Shown here in pieces: positions 8,506-17,095 of a stretch of 44,136 nt of DNA. The stretch comes from Shewanella colwelliana ATCC 39565. GTDB taxonomy: Bacteria; Pseudomonadota; Gammaproteobacteria; Enterobacterales; Shewanellaceae. A program made the translations under genes and the position numbers. The notes beneath the pieces were generated by a model that was not told the origin of the DNA, did no database searches, and was given only the letters and a program-made list of their open reading frames with translations. The stretch is from the NCBI RefSeq assembly GCF_000518705.1, contig NZ_JAEC01000035.1:1-44136 (forward strand), given 5' to 3'. How positions within the stretch are numbered: position 1 is the stretch's first letter; the number at the start of each line of letters is the position of its first letter.

Positions 8506-10179
8506 ATGGAACAAGGGCAGAAGATTAGAGGCGCAGACGCCGTTATCAAAGTACTCGCCGCACACGGTGTCACTACCGTTTTTGGTTATCCGGGTGGCGC
8601 GATTATGCCCATCTACGATGCACTCTACGGCGCACCCGTTGAGCACCTGTTGAGTCGTCACGAACAAGGGGCTGCATTCGCGGCGGTTGGTTATGCTAGG
8701 GCGAGTGGTAAAACTGGTGTTTGTTTCGCGACCTCGGGCCCTGGGGCGACCAACCTAGTCACCTCGCTTGCCGATGCCCTACTCGACTCCGTGCCCTTAG
8801 TTGCCATTACTGGGCAAGTTTCCACTGCCGTTATCGGTACCGATGCGTTTCAAGAGATCGATGTGTTGGGCATGTCACTGTCGTGCACTAAGCACAGCTT
8901 TATGGTGACCGATGTCAATGAGCTTATTCCAACCCTGTATCGTGCCTTTGAGATCGCGGCCTCGGGTCGCCCAGGCCCGGTGCTGGTGGATATACCTAAA
9001 GATATTCAGATTGCGCTGCTCGATTACAAGACGCCGCTATTGGCGATTAGCCCCGAGCCTCAAGCATCTGAGCAACAAATCGAGGCTGCCAAAGTGTTGT
9101 TGAGTGAAGCCAAAAAGCCAATGCTCTATGTGGGCGGCGGTGTTGGGATGGCTGGTGCAGTTGATCAACTACGTGGCTTTATCGATGTTACTGGCGTGCC
9201 ATCGGTCGCGACACTCAAAGGGTTGGGGAGTATCCCTCACGACGACGCTGGTTACTTGGGAATGCTTGGCATGCACGGCGGTAAAGCTGCCAACATTGCC
9301 GTGCAAGAGTGTGATTTATTGATTGTGGTTGGCGCACGTTTTGATGACCGAGTGACGGGACGTTTAGCCACATTTGCTGAACATGCCAAGGTTCTTCATC
9401 TTGATATCGATGTGGCGGAGTTGGGTAAATTACGTCGTCCTGATGTAGCGATTGCTGGCGACCTGCGTCAGATCTTACCGGCGATTGCACAGTCGCTTGA
9501 GATTGCCCCTTGGCAGGCAGAAGTTGCTAGTCTTAAAGCCAACCACCAATGGAACTATGAGCGTCCTGGTGAGCTAATTTTCGCCCCTAAGATGCTTAAC
9601 CGTTTGGCGAATAAACTCCCTGAAGACAGTGTTATCGCTTGTGATGTGGGTCAGCACCAGATGTGGGTAGCGCAACATATGTGGTTTAGGCGTCCAGAAG
9701 ATCACTTGTCTAGTGCAGGCTTGGGCACCATGGGGTTTGGTTTACCGGCCGCGATTGGCGCTAAAGTCGCCCGTCCTGACGCCTGTGTAGTCGCGGTGTC
9801 AGGTGATGGCTCATTTATGATGAATGTCCAAGAGTTAACCACTATCAAACGTCGCCAAATACCGTTAAAAATCTTGCTTATTGATAACCAGAAACTGGGC
9901 ATGGTTAAGCAGTGGCAGCAACTGTTTTTCGAAGAGCGATTTAGTGAAACCGACCTGTCAGGTAACCCTGATTTTGTCACCATGGCATCGGCGTTCGATA
10001 TCCCTGGTCGCACGATTACTCAAGGCGATGAAGTTGAGCAAGCATTAGATGAGATGTTAAATGCAACAGGGCCATTTTTACTGCATGTGAGAATTGATGA
10101 TGCTCATAACGTGTGGCCACTGGTACCGCCCGGTGCTTGCAACCGAGACATGATGGATGAGATGGAGAAGCAGACATGA
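8506..10179 (+). CDS. ilvG: Acetolactate synthase II, large catalytic subunit
   Basis: Thiamine-diphosphate enzyme making 2-acetolactate from two pyruvates, or 2-aceto-2-hydroxybutyrate from pyruvate and 2-oxobutyrate. The N-terminal part has [15 protein letters not shown] and the catalytic glutamate in [22 protein letters not shown], followed about 20 residues later by [12 protein letters not shown], forms the thiamine-diphosphate and magnesium motif. It is a full-length frame of 557 residues, unlike the frameshifted ilvG of E. coli K-12. The ATG at 8506 is preceded by AGGAAG at 8494-8499; an upstream in-frame ATG at 8485 is less well placed. It is the first structural gene of ilvGMEDA, and its last bases overlap ilvM in an ATGA. 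Confidence 0.96.
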   Translation: MEQGQKIRGADAVIKVLAAHGVTTVFGYPGGAIMPIYDALYGAPVEHLLSRHEQGAAFAAVGYARASGKTGVCFATSGPGATNLVTSLADALLDSVPLVAITGQVSTAVIGTDAFQEIDVLGMSLSCTKHSFMVTDVNELIPTLYRAFEIAASGRPGPVLVDIPKDIQIALLDYKTPLLAISPEPQASEQQIEAAKVLLSEAKKPMLYVGGGVGMAGAVDQLRGFIDVTGVPSVATLKGLGSIPHDDAGYLGMLGMHGGKAANIAVQECDLLIVVGARFDDRVTGRLATFAEHAKVLHLDIDVAELGKLRRPDVAIAGDLRQILPAIAQSLEIAPWQAEVASLKANHQWNYERPGELIFAPKMLNRLANKLPEDSVIACDVGQHQMWVAQHMWFRRPEDHLSSAGLGTMGFGLPAAIGAKVARPDACVVAVSGDGSFMMNVQELTTIKRRQIPLKILLIDNQKLGMVKQWQQLFFEERFSETDLSGNPDFVTMASAFDIPGRTITQGDEVEQALDEMLNATGPFLLHVRIDDAHNVWPLVPPGACNRDMMDEMEKQT

Positions 10180-10433
10180 TCTATAACTTAGCCCTAACCC
10201 TAGTACAGCAACCCGAGGTATTGGAACGGGTACTGCGAGTGACTCGCCATCGTGGTTTTAAGATCACTGAACTCGGTATGCAGCTTGACGCCAACGGTGA
10301 CACAAAGTTGGATATGGTGGTTGAGAGTGAGCGCGCATTAGAGCAGCTTAGTCACCAGCTCAATAAACTAATCGATGTAACAGAATGCAAAGTCGTATCG
10401 ACTAAGCAGCTAACCCAAACCGCAAACGCATAA
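10176..10433 (+). CDS. ilvM: Acetolactate synthase II, small regulatory subunit
   Basis: An 85-residue ACT-domain protein of the IlvM family, the small subunit that stabilises and supports the activity of the IlvG catalytic subunit. The sequence opens [22 protein letters not shown], then [11 protein letters not shown], the typical beta-alpha-beta start of an ACT domain. Its ATG overlaps the ilvG stop codon (ATGA), so translation is probably coupled and the subunits made in balance. IlvM-type synthases are usually insensitive to valine; whether that holds here is inference. Confidence 0.93.
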   Translation: MIYNLALTLVQQPEVLERVLRVTRHRGFKITELGMQLDANGDTKLDMVVESERALEQLSHQLNKLIDVTECKVVSTKQLTQTANA

Positions 10434-10458
10434 ATGCTTAGAAGATAGGTGACAAATT

Positions 10459-11382
10459 ATGGCCGCGAAAACTGCAGAATTTATTTGGTTCAATGGTGAA
10501 ATCATGCCTTGGGGTGACGCCAAGGTGCACGTGATGTCTCATGCGCTGCACTATGGGACATCAGTGTTTGAAGGTATTAGAGTCTATGATACTCATCTAG
10601 GACCTGCGGGTTTCAGGCTCACTGAGCATGTACAACGCCTGTATGATTCGGCCAAAATTTACCGCATGCCTATCCCTTACTGTTTTGATGACACCATGCA
10701 AGCGTGTCGTGATGCAGTATTGAGTAATAAGCTTAACAGTGCCTATATTCGTCCATTGGCTTTTTACGGCGATGTGGGCATGGGGATCACCCCACCTAAA
10801 GATGCACAATGCGACCTACTGGTGGCGGCATTTCCATGGGGAGCCTATTTAGGTGAAGAAAGCATGGAGCGAGGTGTTGATGTGGCGGTAACGTCATGGA
10901 ATCGCCTAGCGCCGAACACCATCCCAACGGGTGCGAAAGCAGGTGGTAACTACCTATCTTCATTGCAAATTTCGACCGAAGCAAAACGTAATGGTTTCGA
11001 TGAAGGGATAGCGTTAGACGTTAACGGATTGGTCAGTGAAGCTGCTGGTGCTAACCTGTTTGTCATCAAGAAAAATAAACTTTATACCCCGCCAGCCACA
11101 GCGGCTATTTTAATGGGGATCACCCGCGATACCATCATTACGCTTGCCAGAGATAGCGGCTATGAGGTGGTTGAAGAGGCGATGTCACGTGAGTTTTTAT
11201 ACTTAGCCGATGAGATATTTATGACAGGCACCGCTGCTGAGCTAGTACCAGTTCGTAGTGTCGATCGCATCGAAGTGGGCGCAGGCAAGCGTGGCCCAAT
11301 TACCAAGGCTATTCAGCAACGTTTCTTCGGCCTGTTTAATGGTGAGACCGAAGATAAATGGGGTTGGTTAGAACCGCTATAA
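10459..11382 (+). CDS. ilvE: Branched-chain amino acid aminotransferase
   Basis: Fold-type IV PLP enzyme catalysing the last step of leucine, isoleucine and valine synthesis, with glutamate as amino donor. Landmarks are HALHYGTSVFEGIRVY near residue 35, the PLP lysine region around TGAKAGGNYLSSLQ, the EAAGANLF segment, and GITRDTIITLARDSGYEV. It has 307 residues against 309 in E. coli. It follows ilvM by 25 bases within the operon, with GATAGGTGA just before the ATG. A hairpin lies between this gene and ilvD. Confidence 0.96.
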   Translation: MAAKTAEFIWFNGEIMPWGDAKVHVMSHALHYGTSVFEGIRVYDTHLGPAGFRLTEHVQRLYDSAKIYRMPIPYCFDDTMQACRDAVLSNKLNSAYIRPLAFYGDVGMGITPPKDAQCDLLVAAFPWGAYLGEESMERGVDVAVTSWNRLAPNTIPTGAKAGGNYLSSLQISTEAKRNGFDEGIALDVNGLVSEAAGANLFVIKKNKLYTPPATAAILMGITRDTIITLARDSGYEVVEEAMSREFLYLADEIFMTGTAAELVPVRSVDRIEVGAGKRGPITKAIQQRFFGLFNGETEDKWGWLEPL

Positions 11383-11441
11383 ATCTGCGTGGATTTATCC
11401 CTCGTTTGATAGATATTTAAGATAAGATGACTCAAAGCCTG

Positions 11442-11460
11442 ATAACTCCTTAGGGGTTAT
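11442..11460 (+). promoter_or_regulatory. Hairpin in the ilvE-ilvD spacer
   Basis: ATAACTCC (11442-11449), loop TTA, GGGGTTAT (11453-11460): eight pairs including one G-T. It sits in the 142-base gap between ilvE and ilvD, the widest inside the operon. No T-run follows, so it is more likely an RNA-processing or stability element than a terminator. Confidence 0.5.
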
Positions 11461-11524
11461 TGAGGACTCAAATTTCAAAGCTAGGCGATCTGATGTCGCC
11501 TAACGATAAAAAGGAAGCAGTATC

Positions 11525-13375
11525 ATGGCAAAATTACGTTCAGCTACCAGTACCGAAGGTCGCAATATGGCTGGTGCTCGTGCACTTTGGCGAGCAACAG
11601 GTGTAAAAGATAACGATTTTGGTAAGCCGATTATTGCCATTGCTAACTCCTTTACCCAATTTGTACCAGGTCATGTGCACCTGAAAGATATGGGGTCGTT
11701 AGTGGCGGGTGCGATTGAAGAAGCGGGCGGTATTGCAAAAGAGTTTAATACGATTGCCGTTGATGATGGTATCGCCATGGGGCACGGCGGCATGCTCTAT
11801 AGCTTGCCGTCACGTGAGTTGATCGCCGATAGCGTAGAGTACATGGTTAATGCCCACTGCGCCGATGCGTTAGTGTGTATCTCTAACTGCGATAAAATCA
11901 CCCCTGGTATGTTGATGGCGGCGTTGCGTCTCAATATTCCTGTAGTGTTTGTATCGGGCGGGCCGATGGAAGCGGGTAAGACTAAGCTATCAGATAAGAT
12001 TATTAAGCTGGACTTGGTTGATGCCATGGTTGCCGCTGCTGATGACCGTATCTCTGATGAAGACAGCGAAAAAATTGAGCGTAGTGCATGTCCAACTTGT
12101 GGTTCATGTTCGGGGATGTTTACTGCTAACTCGATGAACTGCTTAACCGAAGCCCTAGGGTTGTCGCTGCCGGGTAACGGATCTATGTTGGCAACTCATG
12201 CCGATCGCCGAGAGCTGTTTTTAGAGGCGGGTCGCCGAGTGATGGATCTTGCCACACGTTACTACAAGCATGATGATGAGTCTGCATTGCCGCGTAACAT
12301 AGCTAATTTTAAGGCGTTTGAGAATGCCATGGCATTGGATATCGCCATGGGTGGTTCATCGAATACCGTATTGCATCTACTGGCCGCAGCCCAAGAGGGC
12401 GACGTCGATTTCACTATGGCTGATATCGATCGCATGTCACGTCAAGTCCCCCATTTATGTAAAGTTGCGCCATCTACGCCTAAATATCACATGGAGGACG
12501 TGCATCGCGCTGGCGGTGTCATGGGTATTTTAGGTGAGCTTGACCGCGCGGGTTTATTGCATACCGATGTGAGCCATGTCGCAGGTGACAATCTTAAAGC
12601 GGTATTGGCTAAATATGATATTGCCCAAAGCAGTGACGAGGCGGTGCACAAGTTTTTCTCAGCAGGGCCTGCAGGCATTCCAACCACTAAAGCCTTTAGT
12701 CAGGCCTGTCGCTGGCCAAGTGTCGATGTCGACCGTAAAGAGGGCTGTATTCGTACTCGTGAGTTTGCCTTTAGCCAAGAGGGCGGGCTAGCCGTGTTGT
12801 CGGGCAACATTGCTCTAGATGGTTGCATCGTCAAAACCGCTGGCGTAGATGAAGCCAACCATACCTTTATGGGCAGTGCTAGAGTCTATGAAAGCCAAGA
12901 TGACGCCGTTGCAGGCATCTTAGGCGGCGAAGTCGTTGCGGGCGATGTGGTAGTGATTCGCTATGAAGGCCCTAAAGGTGGCCCAGGCATGCAAGAGATG
13001 CTTTATCCAACGAGCTATTTGAAGTCAAAGGGGTTAGGCGCAGCGTGTGCATTAATTACCGATGGACGATTTTCTGGCGGTACGTCGGGGCTTTCTATTG
13101 GTCATGTCTCGCCAGAGGCCGCAGCAGGCGGCACTATTGGTTTAGTTGAAACCGGGGACCGAATCGAAATCGATATTCCTGCACGTTCAATTAAGCTTGC
13201 TGTAAGTGAGATAGAGCTAGCCAGCCGCCGCGCAGAGATGGAAGGGCGTGGTAAGCAGGCCTGGAAGCCGAAAAGTCGACAGCGCGCGGTATCGCTTGCG
13301 CTTAAAGCCTACGCGATGCTTGCGACCAGTGCCGATAAAGGCGCTGTGCGAGATGTTAGTAAGCTGGAGGATTAA
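11525..13375 (+). CDS. ilvD: Dihydroxy-acid dehydratase
   Basis: Iron-sulfur dehydratase of the IlvD/Edd family, converting dihydroxy-isovalerate and dihydroxy-methylvalerate to the 2-oxo acids that IlvE aminates. Cluster-ligand cysteines are visible in [14 protein letters not shown] (about residue 122) and [20 protein letters not shown] (about 190-209). The C-terminal part carries [21 protein letters not shown]. It has 616 residues, as in E. coli. GGAAGCAG precedes the ATG. The stop codon lies one base before the ilvA start codon, so the two are likely translated together. Confidence 0.97.
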   Translation: MAKLRSATSTEGRNMAGARALWRATGVKDNDFGKPIIAIANSFTQFVPGHVHLKDMGSLVAGAIEEAGGIAKEFNTIAVDDGIAMGHGGMLYSLPSRELIADSVEYMVNAHCADALVCISNCDKITPGMLMAALRLNIPVVFVSGGPMEAGKTKLSDKIIKLDLVDAMVAAADDRISDEDSEKIERSACPTCGSCSGMFTANSMNCLTEALGLSLPGNGSMLATHADRRELFLEAGRRVMDLATRYYKHDDESALPRNIANFKAFENAMALDIAMGGSSNTVLHLLAAAQEGDVDFTMADIDRMSRQVPHLCKVAPSTPKYHMEDVHRAGGVMGILGELDRAGLLHTDVSHVAGDNLKAVLAKYDIAQSSDEAVHKFFSAGPAGIPTTKAFSQACRWPSVDVDRKEGCIRTREFAFSQEGGLAVLSGNIALDGCIVKTAGVDEANHTFMGSARVYESQDDAVAGILGGEVVAGDVVVIRYEGPKGGPGMQEMLYPTSYLKSKGLGAACALITDGRFSGGTSGLSIGHVSPEAAAGGTIGLVETGDRIEIDIPARSIKLAVSEIELASRRAEMEGRGKQAWKPKSRQRAVSLALKAYAMLATSADKGAVRDVSKLED

Positions 13376-13376
13376 T

Positions 13377-14927
13377 ATGTTGGCATTAGCCTCACAATCT
13401 CAGTTAGATCTGGCGCACTATTATCTGCAGAAGATATTGCTATCTTCTGTCTATGATGTGGCCAAGGTTACCCCACTGTCTAGCTTAAATAAGTTGTCCG
13501 CGCGCTTGGGGTGTCAGGTGTTTCTAAAGCGTGAAGATATGCAACCTGTGCACTCATTTAAGCTACGCGGCGCCTATAACCGAATTGCGGAGCTCAGCAC
13601 CGAAGAGTGTGAACGCGGTGTGGTGTGTGCGTCAGCGGGTAATCATGCTCAAGGTGTGGCGATGTCAGCATCGGCGCGCGGTATCAGTGCAGTGATTGTG
13701 ATGCCAGAAACTACACCCGACATTAAAGTCGATGCGGTGCGTAGGCTAGGCGGCAATGTACTCTTGCATGGTCAATCCTTTGATATGGCTAACGAGCATG
13801 CCCAGCAATTGGCCAAGACAGAGGGGCGTGTGTACGTCGCGCCGTTTGATGATGAGGCAGTGATTGCAGGGCAAGGTACGGTAGCGCAAGAGATGTTACA
13901 GCAGCAGCGTGATCTCGAAGTGGTCTTTGTGCCTGTTGGTGGTGGTGGCTTGATTGCAGGCATTGCAGCCTATTACAAAGCAGTGATGCCACAGGTCAAA
14001 ATTATCGGTGTAGAGCCGGAAGATTCAGCTTGTCTTAAGGCCGCGCTGGCGGCCGATGAGCGGGTAGTATTGCCGCAAGTTGGGCTCTTTGCCGATGGTG
14101 TTGCCGTAAAGCAGATTGGCGCAGAGCCCTTTAGGTTGGCTCGCGAATATGTTGATGATGTGGTGACCGTCACCTCTGACGAAATTTGCGCTGCAGTGAA
14201 AGATATTTTTGAAGACACCCGGGCCATTGCCGAACCTGCGGGAGCGTTATCACTGGCCGGTTTAAAGAAGTATATTGGTGATTCAGGTAAAGGGCAGAAG
14301 GTGGCAGCCATCTTGAGCGGGGCTAACGTCAACTTCCACAGCTTACGTTATGTGTCGGAACGTTGTGAATTGGGCGAGCAAAAAGAAGCGATTTTGGCAG
14401 TTAAAGTCCCTGAGCGTCCAGGTATCTTTTTACGCTTTTGCGAGCTCTTAGAGAAGCGCGCTATGACCGAGTTTAACTATCGCTTCTCTAGTCGCGATAA
14501 AGCGGTGGTGTTTGCGGGTATTCGTTTATCTAATGGTCAGGTTGAACTTGATGAGATCATCGCTAACTTAGAAAATGATGGCTTTGAAGTGCAAGATCTC
14601 TCCCATGATGAAACTGCCAAATTGCATGTGCGTTATATGGTGGGAGGTCATCCGCCAGAGGCGCTTGAGGAACGTTTGTTTAGTTTTGAGTTTCCCGAGC
14701 ATCCCGGGGCCTTGTTTAAGTTTTTAACCACGTTACAGAGCAAATGGAATATCAGTCTATTCCATTATCGTAATCATGGTGCCGCCTATGGTCGGGTATT
14801 GGCTGGATTTGAGGTACCTGAAAGTGACAGTATCGCCTTTCAGCAGTTTTTAACAGAACTCGGCTTTGTCTATCAGGAAGAGACTCAAAGTCCTGCTTAT
14901 AAACTGTTTTTGGATAACCGCGATTAA
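13377..14927 (+). CDS. ilvA: Threonine deaminase (biosynthetic, isoleucine-regulated)
   Basis: PLP-dependent threonine ammonia-lyase, the committed step to isoleucine. The catalytic lysine lies in HSFKLRGAYNRI (about residue 60), and the glycine-rich phosphate loop is VPVGGGGLIAGIA. The C-terminal third holds two ACT-like regulatory segments (from about 335 and 430), the isoleucine/valine-sensing part of the long biosynthetic form. It has 516 residues against 514 in E. coli. The ATG at 13377 has GGAGG six bases upstream inside the ilvD end; the reading frame is open further upstream but overlaps ilvD and is not used. Last gene of ilvGMEDA, followed by a terminator. Confidence 0.96.
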   Translation: MLALASQSQLDLAHYYLQKILLSSVYDVAKVTPLSSLNKLSARLGCQVFLKREDMQPVHSFKLRGAYNRIAELSTEECERGVVCASAGNHAQGVAMSASARGISAVIVMPETTPDIKVDAVRRLGGNVLLHGQSFDMANEHAQQLAKTEGRVYVAPFDDEAVIAGQGTVAQEMLQQQRDLEVVFVPVGGGGLIAGIAAYYKAVMPQVKIIGVEPEDSACLKAALAADERVVLPQVGLFADGVAVKQIGAEPFRLAREYVDDVVTVTSDEICAAVKDIFEDTRAIAEPAGALSLAGLKKYIGDSGKGQKVAAILSGANVNFHSLRYVSERCELGEQKEAILAVKVPERPGIFLRFCELLEKRAMTEFNYRFSSRDKAVVFAGIRLSNGQVELDEIIANLENDGFEVQDLSHDETAKLHVRYMVGGHPPEALEERLFSFEFPEHPGALFKFLTTLQSKWNISLFHYRNHGAAYGRVLAGFEVPESDSIAFQQFLTELGFVYQEETQSPAYKLFLDNRD

Positions 14928-14967
14928 TGGCTATTTTTATGGCCGGCGGCTACAAATTTTAACGGTT

Positions 14968-14993
14968 AAAGGGGCGCAGTAGCGCCTTTTTTT
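14968..14993 (+). terminator. Intrinsic terminator of ilvGMEDA
   Basis: GGCGC (14973-14977), loop AGTA, GCGCC (14982-14986), extended by AAAGG pairing with the first bases of a run of seven T. It lies about 40 bases after the ilvA stop codon. Confidence 0.9.
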
Positions 14994-15046
14994 ATGTTAT
15001 CTTGCAATGCACTAAGACCAATAAGATGCCAATCATGGCACTACAA

Positions 15047-15112
15047 TAACTGTTAATACGTAGGGAGATAACCTAACGCCTGAGCGGACGTTATCTGATA
15101 ACACGACAGTTA
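15047..15112 (+). promoter_or_regulatory. Nested inverted repeats upstream of the class V aminotransferase
   Basis: TAACTGT (15047-15053) pairs with ACAGTTA (15106-15112). Inside it AGATAAC (15066-15072) pairs with GTTATCT (15090-15096), and alternatively TAACG (15074-15078) with CGTTA (15089-15093). The structure ends 46 bases before the aminotransferase ATG. It could be a folded mRNA leader or overlapping operators. It matches no riboswitch I recognise. Confidence 0.45.
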
Positions 15113-15158
15113 GCCTTAACCCTAACTTTTTAAGCCACGGCTTTAAAGAGGAAACAAG

Positions 15159-16301
15159 ATGTTAGCAGCACCTAAAGTAAACGCGTTTAATCCCCCACGT
15201 AGAACATTGATGGGTCCAGGCCCGTCAGATGTGTACCCCGAAGTATTGGCAGCCCAAGCTCGCCCGACTATTGGACACTTAGATCCCCTTTTTGTCGGCA
15301 TGATGGATGAGCTTAAGTCGCTTATTCAGTACGCCTTCCAAACTGAAAATGCTATGACGCTTGCGGTATCTGCCCCAGGCAGTGCTGGTATGGAGACCTG
15401 CTTTGTTAATTTGGTCGAACCCGGCGAGAAAGTCATTGTGTGTCGCAATGGTGTTTTTGGGGAGCGGATGCGCCAAAACGTTGAACGTGTCGGCGCGATT
15501 GCCGTTGTGGTTGACAATGAATGGGGCGAGCCCGTTTCTGTGAGTGATGTTGAAGCCGCTTTAAACGCCAACCCAGATGCGAAATTCCTGGCTTTTGTCC
15601 ATGCTGAAACTTCAACCGGTGCGCTATCAGATGCCAAACGCCTCTGTGCGCTGGCCAAGCAGCATGATTGTCTCTCTATCGTTGATGCGGTGACCTCATT
15701 AGGTGGGGTTGAGCTGCGAGTCGATGAGTGGGGTATCGATGCGATTTACTCAGGTAGTCAAAAGTGTCTCTCCTGCGTACCAGGCTTATCGCCCGTTTCG
15801 TTCTCACCAGCGGCGGTCGAAAAACTTAAAGCCCGTAAAACACAGGTACAGAGTTGGTTTTTAGATCAAAGCTTAGTGATGGGCTATTGGAGTGGCGATC
15901 AAAGTGCGGGTGGTAAGCGCAGTTATCATCATACCGCGCCTGTGAATGCACTGTATGCGCTTCATGAGTCGCTTCGTCTACTTGCCCAAGAGGGGCTTGA
16001 AAATGCGTGGATGCGTCATCAGAGCATGCATCAAGTCTTGCGCGATGGACTCGAGTCATTAGGGCTTAAATTTGTTGTTGAAGAGCAATCTCGTTTGCCG
16101 CAACTCAACGCCGTGTATATTCCTGAAGGGATTGATGATGCCTTAGTGCGTAAGCAATTACTGGAGAACTATAATCTAGAGATAGGCGCGGGATTGGGGG
16201 CATTGGCTGGTAAAGCATGGCGTATCGGTTTAATGGGCTTCGGGGCAAGACGTGAAAATGTTGCTCTGTGTCTCAGAGCCTTACAAGAGGTACTTAGCTA
16301 G
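15159..16301 (+). CDS. Class V aminotransferase, alanine/serine-glyoxylate type
   Basis: PLP-dependent aminotransferase of the alanine-glyoxylate/serine-glyoxylate/serine-pyruvate group. The N-terminus has the family signature GPGPSDVYPEVLAAQARPTI. PLP ligands are suggested by APGSAGMETC, HAETSTG and VDAVTSLGG. The Schiff-base lysine is in YSGSQKCLSCVPG (about residue 200). It has 380 residues, a normal length. GAGGAAAC precedes the ATG. It is monocistronic, between the ilv terminator and its own terminator, but in the same direction as ilvGMEDA. The preferred amino donor cannot be told from sequence. A role in glyoxylate, glycine and serine exchange is an inference from the family. Confidence 0.88.
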   Translation: MLAAPKVNAFNPPRRTLMGPGPSDVYPEVLAAQARPTIGHLDPLFVGMMDELKSLIQYAFQTENAMTLAVSAPGSAGMETCFVNLVEPGEKVIVCRNGVFGERMRQNVERVGAIAVVVDNEWGEPVSVSDVEAALNANPDAKFLAFVHAETSTGALSDAKRLCALAKQHDCLSIVDAVTSLGGVELRVDEWGIDAIYSGSQKCLSCVPGLSPVSFSPAAVEKLKARKTQVQSWFLDQSLVMGYWSGDQSAGGKRSYHHTAPVNALYALHESLRLLAQEGLENAWMRHQSMHQVLRDGLESLGLKFVVEEQSRLPQLNAVYIPEGIDDALVRKQLLENYNLEIGAGLGALAGKAWRIGLMGFGARRENVALCLRALQEVLS

Positions 16302-16315
16302 TCACTCACAAACAG

Positions 16316-16340
16316 AAGGGGAACTTAGCTTCCCCTTTTT
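16316..16340 (+). terminator. Intrinsic terminator of the aminotransferase gene
   Basis: AAGGGGAA (16316-16323), loop CTTAGC, TTCCCCTT (16330-16337) and further T. An eight-pair stem starting 14 bases after the stop codon. Confidence 0.9.
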
Positions 16341-16367
16341 AGTGACGGATCACTCGCGCCGAGCTAT

Positions 16368-16745
16368 CTAATCTATTGTCATGCCAAAGGAGATTAGCGA
16401 CACGGTTGAGACCACCGTGACCAGCGAGAATATCGTCCCCAAAATTGCAAATATCTTCTTACGCTGTTTCTGGCATAGCCCCGCTATACCTAACCCTGTG
16501 GCGATCAGTGCGGTACCGATAAAAGCAAATAGCAGTAACCCCACTACGATAGCTTCTATAGATTCTTCATTCATGCCGCCAGGAGTGGTGGCTTCGAGTA
16601 CACCTGCGACAATTAATAAGCCAAAGATGAGCACTAACGAAACGATGCTTAATACAAATGAAGCAATACCAAGCCCTGAATGTTTGGCTTCAATAGCTGG
16701 GGTTGCTGACGTTGTTGAGTTTGCTGGTGTGAGTGTAGCTTCCAT
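16368..16745 (-). CDS. Small three-helix membrane protein, DUF4190-like
   Basis: A 125-residue protein of unknown function. After a polar Thr/Ser/Ala-rich N-terminus (residues 1-24) come three hydrophobic segments (about 29-50, 65-91 and 97-122), with KQRKK between the second and third. The pattern SGLGIASFVLSIVSLVL at the first helix is common in DUF4190/DUF4064-like small membrane proteins. AAGGA lies six bases before the ATG. It is convergent with the aminotransferase gene and stands alone. No function is assigned; only membrane location is predicted. Confidence 0.7.
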   Translation of the reverse strand: MEATLTPANSTTSATPAIEAKHSGLGIASFVLSIVSLVLIFGLLIVAGVLEATTPGGMNEESIEAIVVGLLLFAFIGTALIATGLGIAGLCQKQRKKIFAILGTIFSLVTVVSTVSLISFGMTID

Positions 16746-17095
16746 GCGCTGTCCTTGCTACTGTGGTCAAATCAGTGAAAATAGTTCGACTGACTTTATT
16801 TGGATTAAAAATACGCTTCGTAAGAAACCACTTCAACAAAAACATTTAAAATTAATGGTTTATAGTTTTATGGTGCGGGTTATCCATCATCGATAGCAAT
16901 AGATGCTAGGCGCCCAATTGATGTCCTTATTTTTTATAATGATGAGTTTGAGAGGAGTTAGATCGGGATTGAGTTGGGCTTTAGCAAGATGCCAAAAAGT
17001 GAAAGTGACTTTTCACCAGTCGTAGATAACTAACCAGTTTAATGGCTATGAAATAGAGAGAAGGCACCGAGAGGTGCCTTCTCTATTGCTAAACC
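16746..17095. other. Intergenic region, no gene seen
   Basis: About 350 bases between two leftward genes. The right end holds the hairpin at 17057-17084. The left end should carry the promoter of the small membrane protein gene. No credible reading frame is seen on either strand. Confidence 0.5.
17057..17084 (-). terminator. Hairpin terminator downstream of the 630-residue protein gene
   Basis: AGAGAAGGCACC (17057-17068), loop GAGA, GGTGCCTTCTCT (17073-17084): twelve perfect pairs, extended further through a two-base bulge. It begins 12 bases after the stop codon of the leftward gene. The following leftward sequence is only moderately T-rich. Confidence 0.75.

Noticed and set aside
13248..13376. 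Upstream extension of the ilvA frame inside ilvD
   Set aside because: It overlaps ilvD by over 120 bases and lacks a ribosome-binding site, while the ATG at 13377 has GGAGG and gives the normal IlvA length.
16381..16896. 171-residue open frame on the plus strand
   Set aside because: It is the shadow of the small membrane protein on the other strand; codon use and hydrophobic pattern favour the minus-strand gene.
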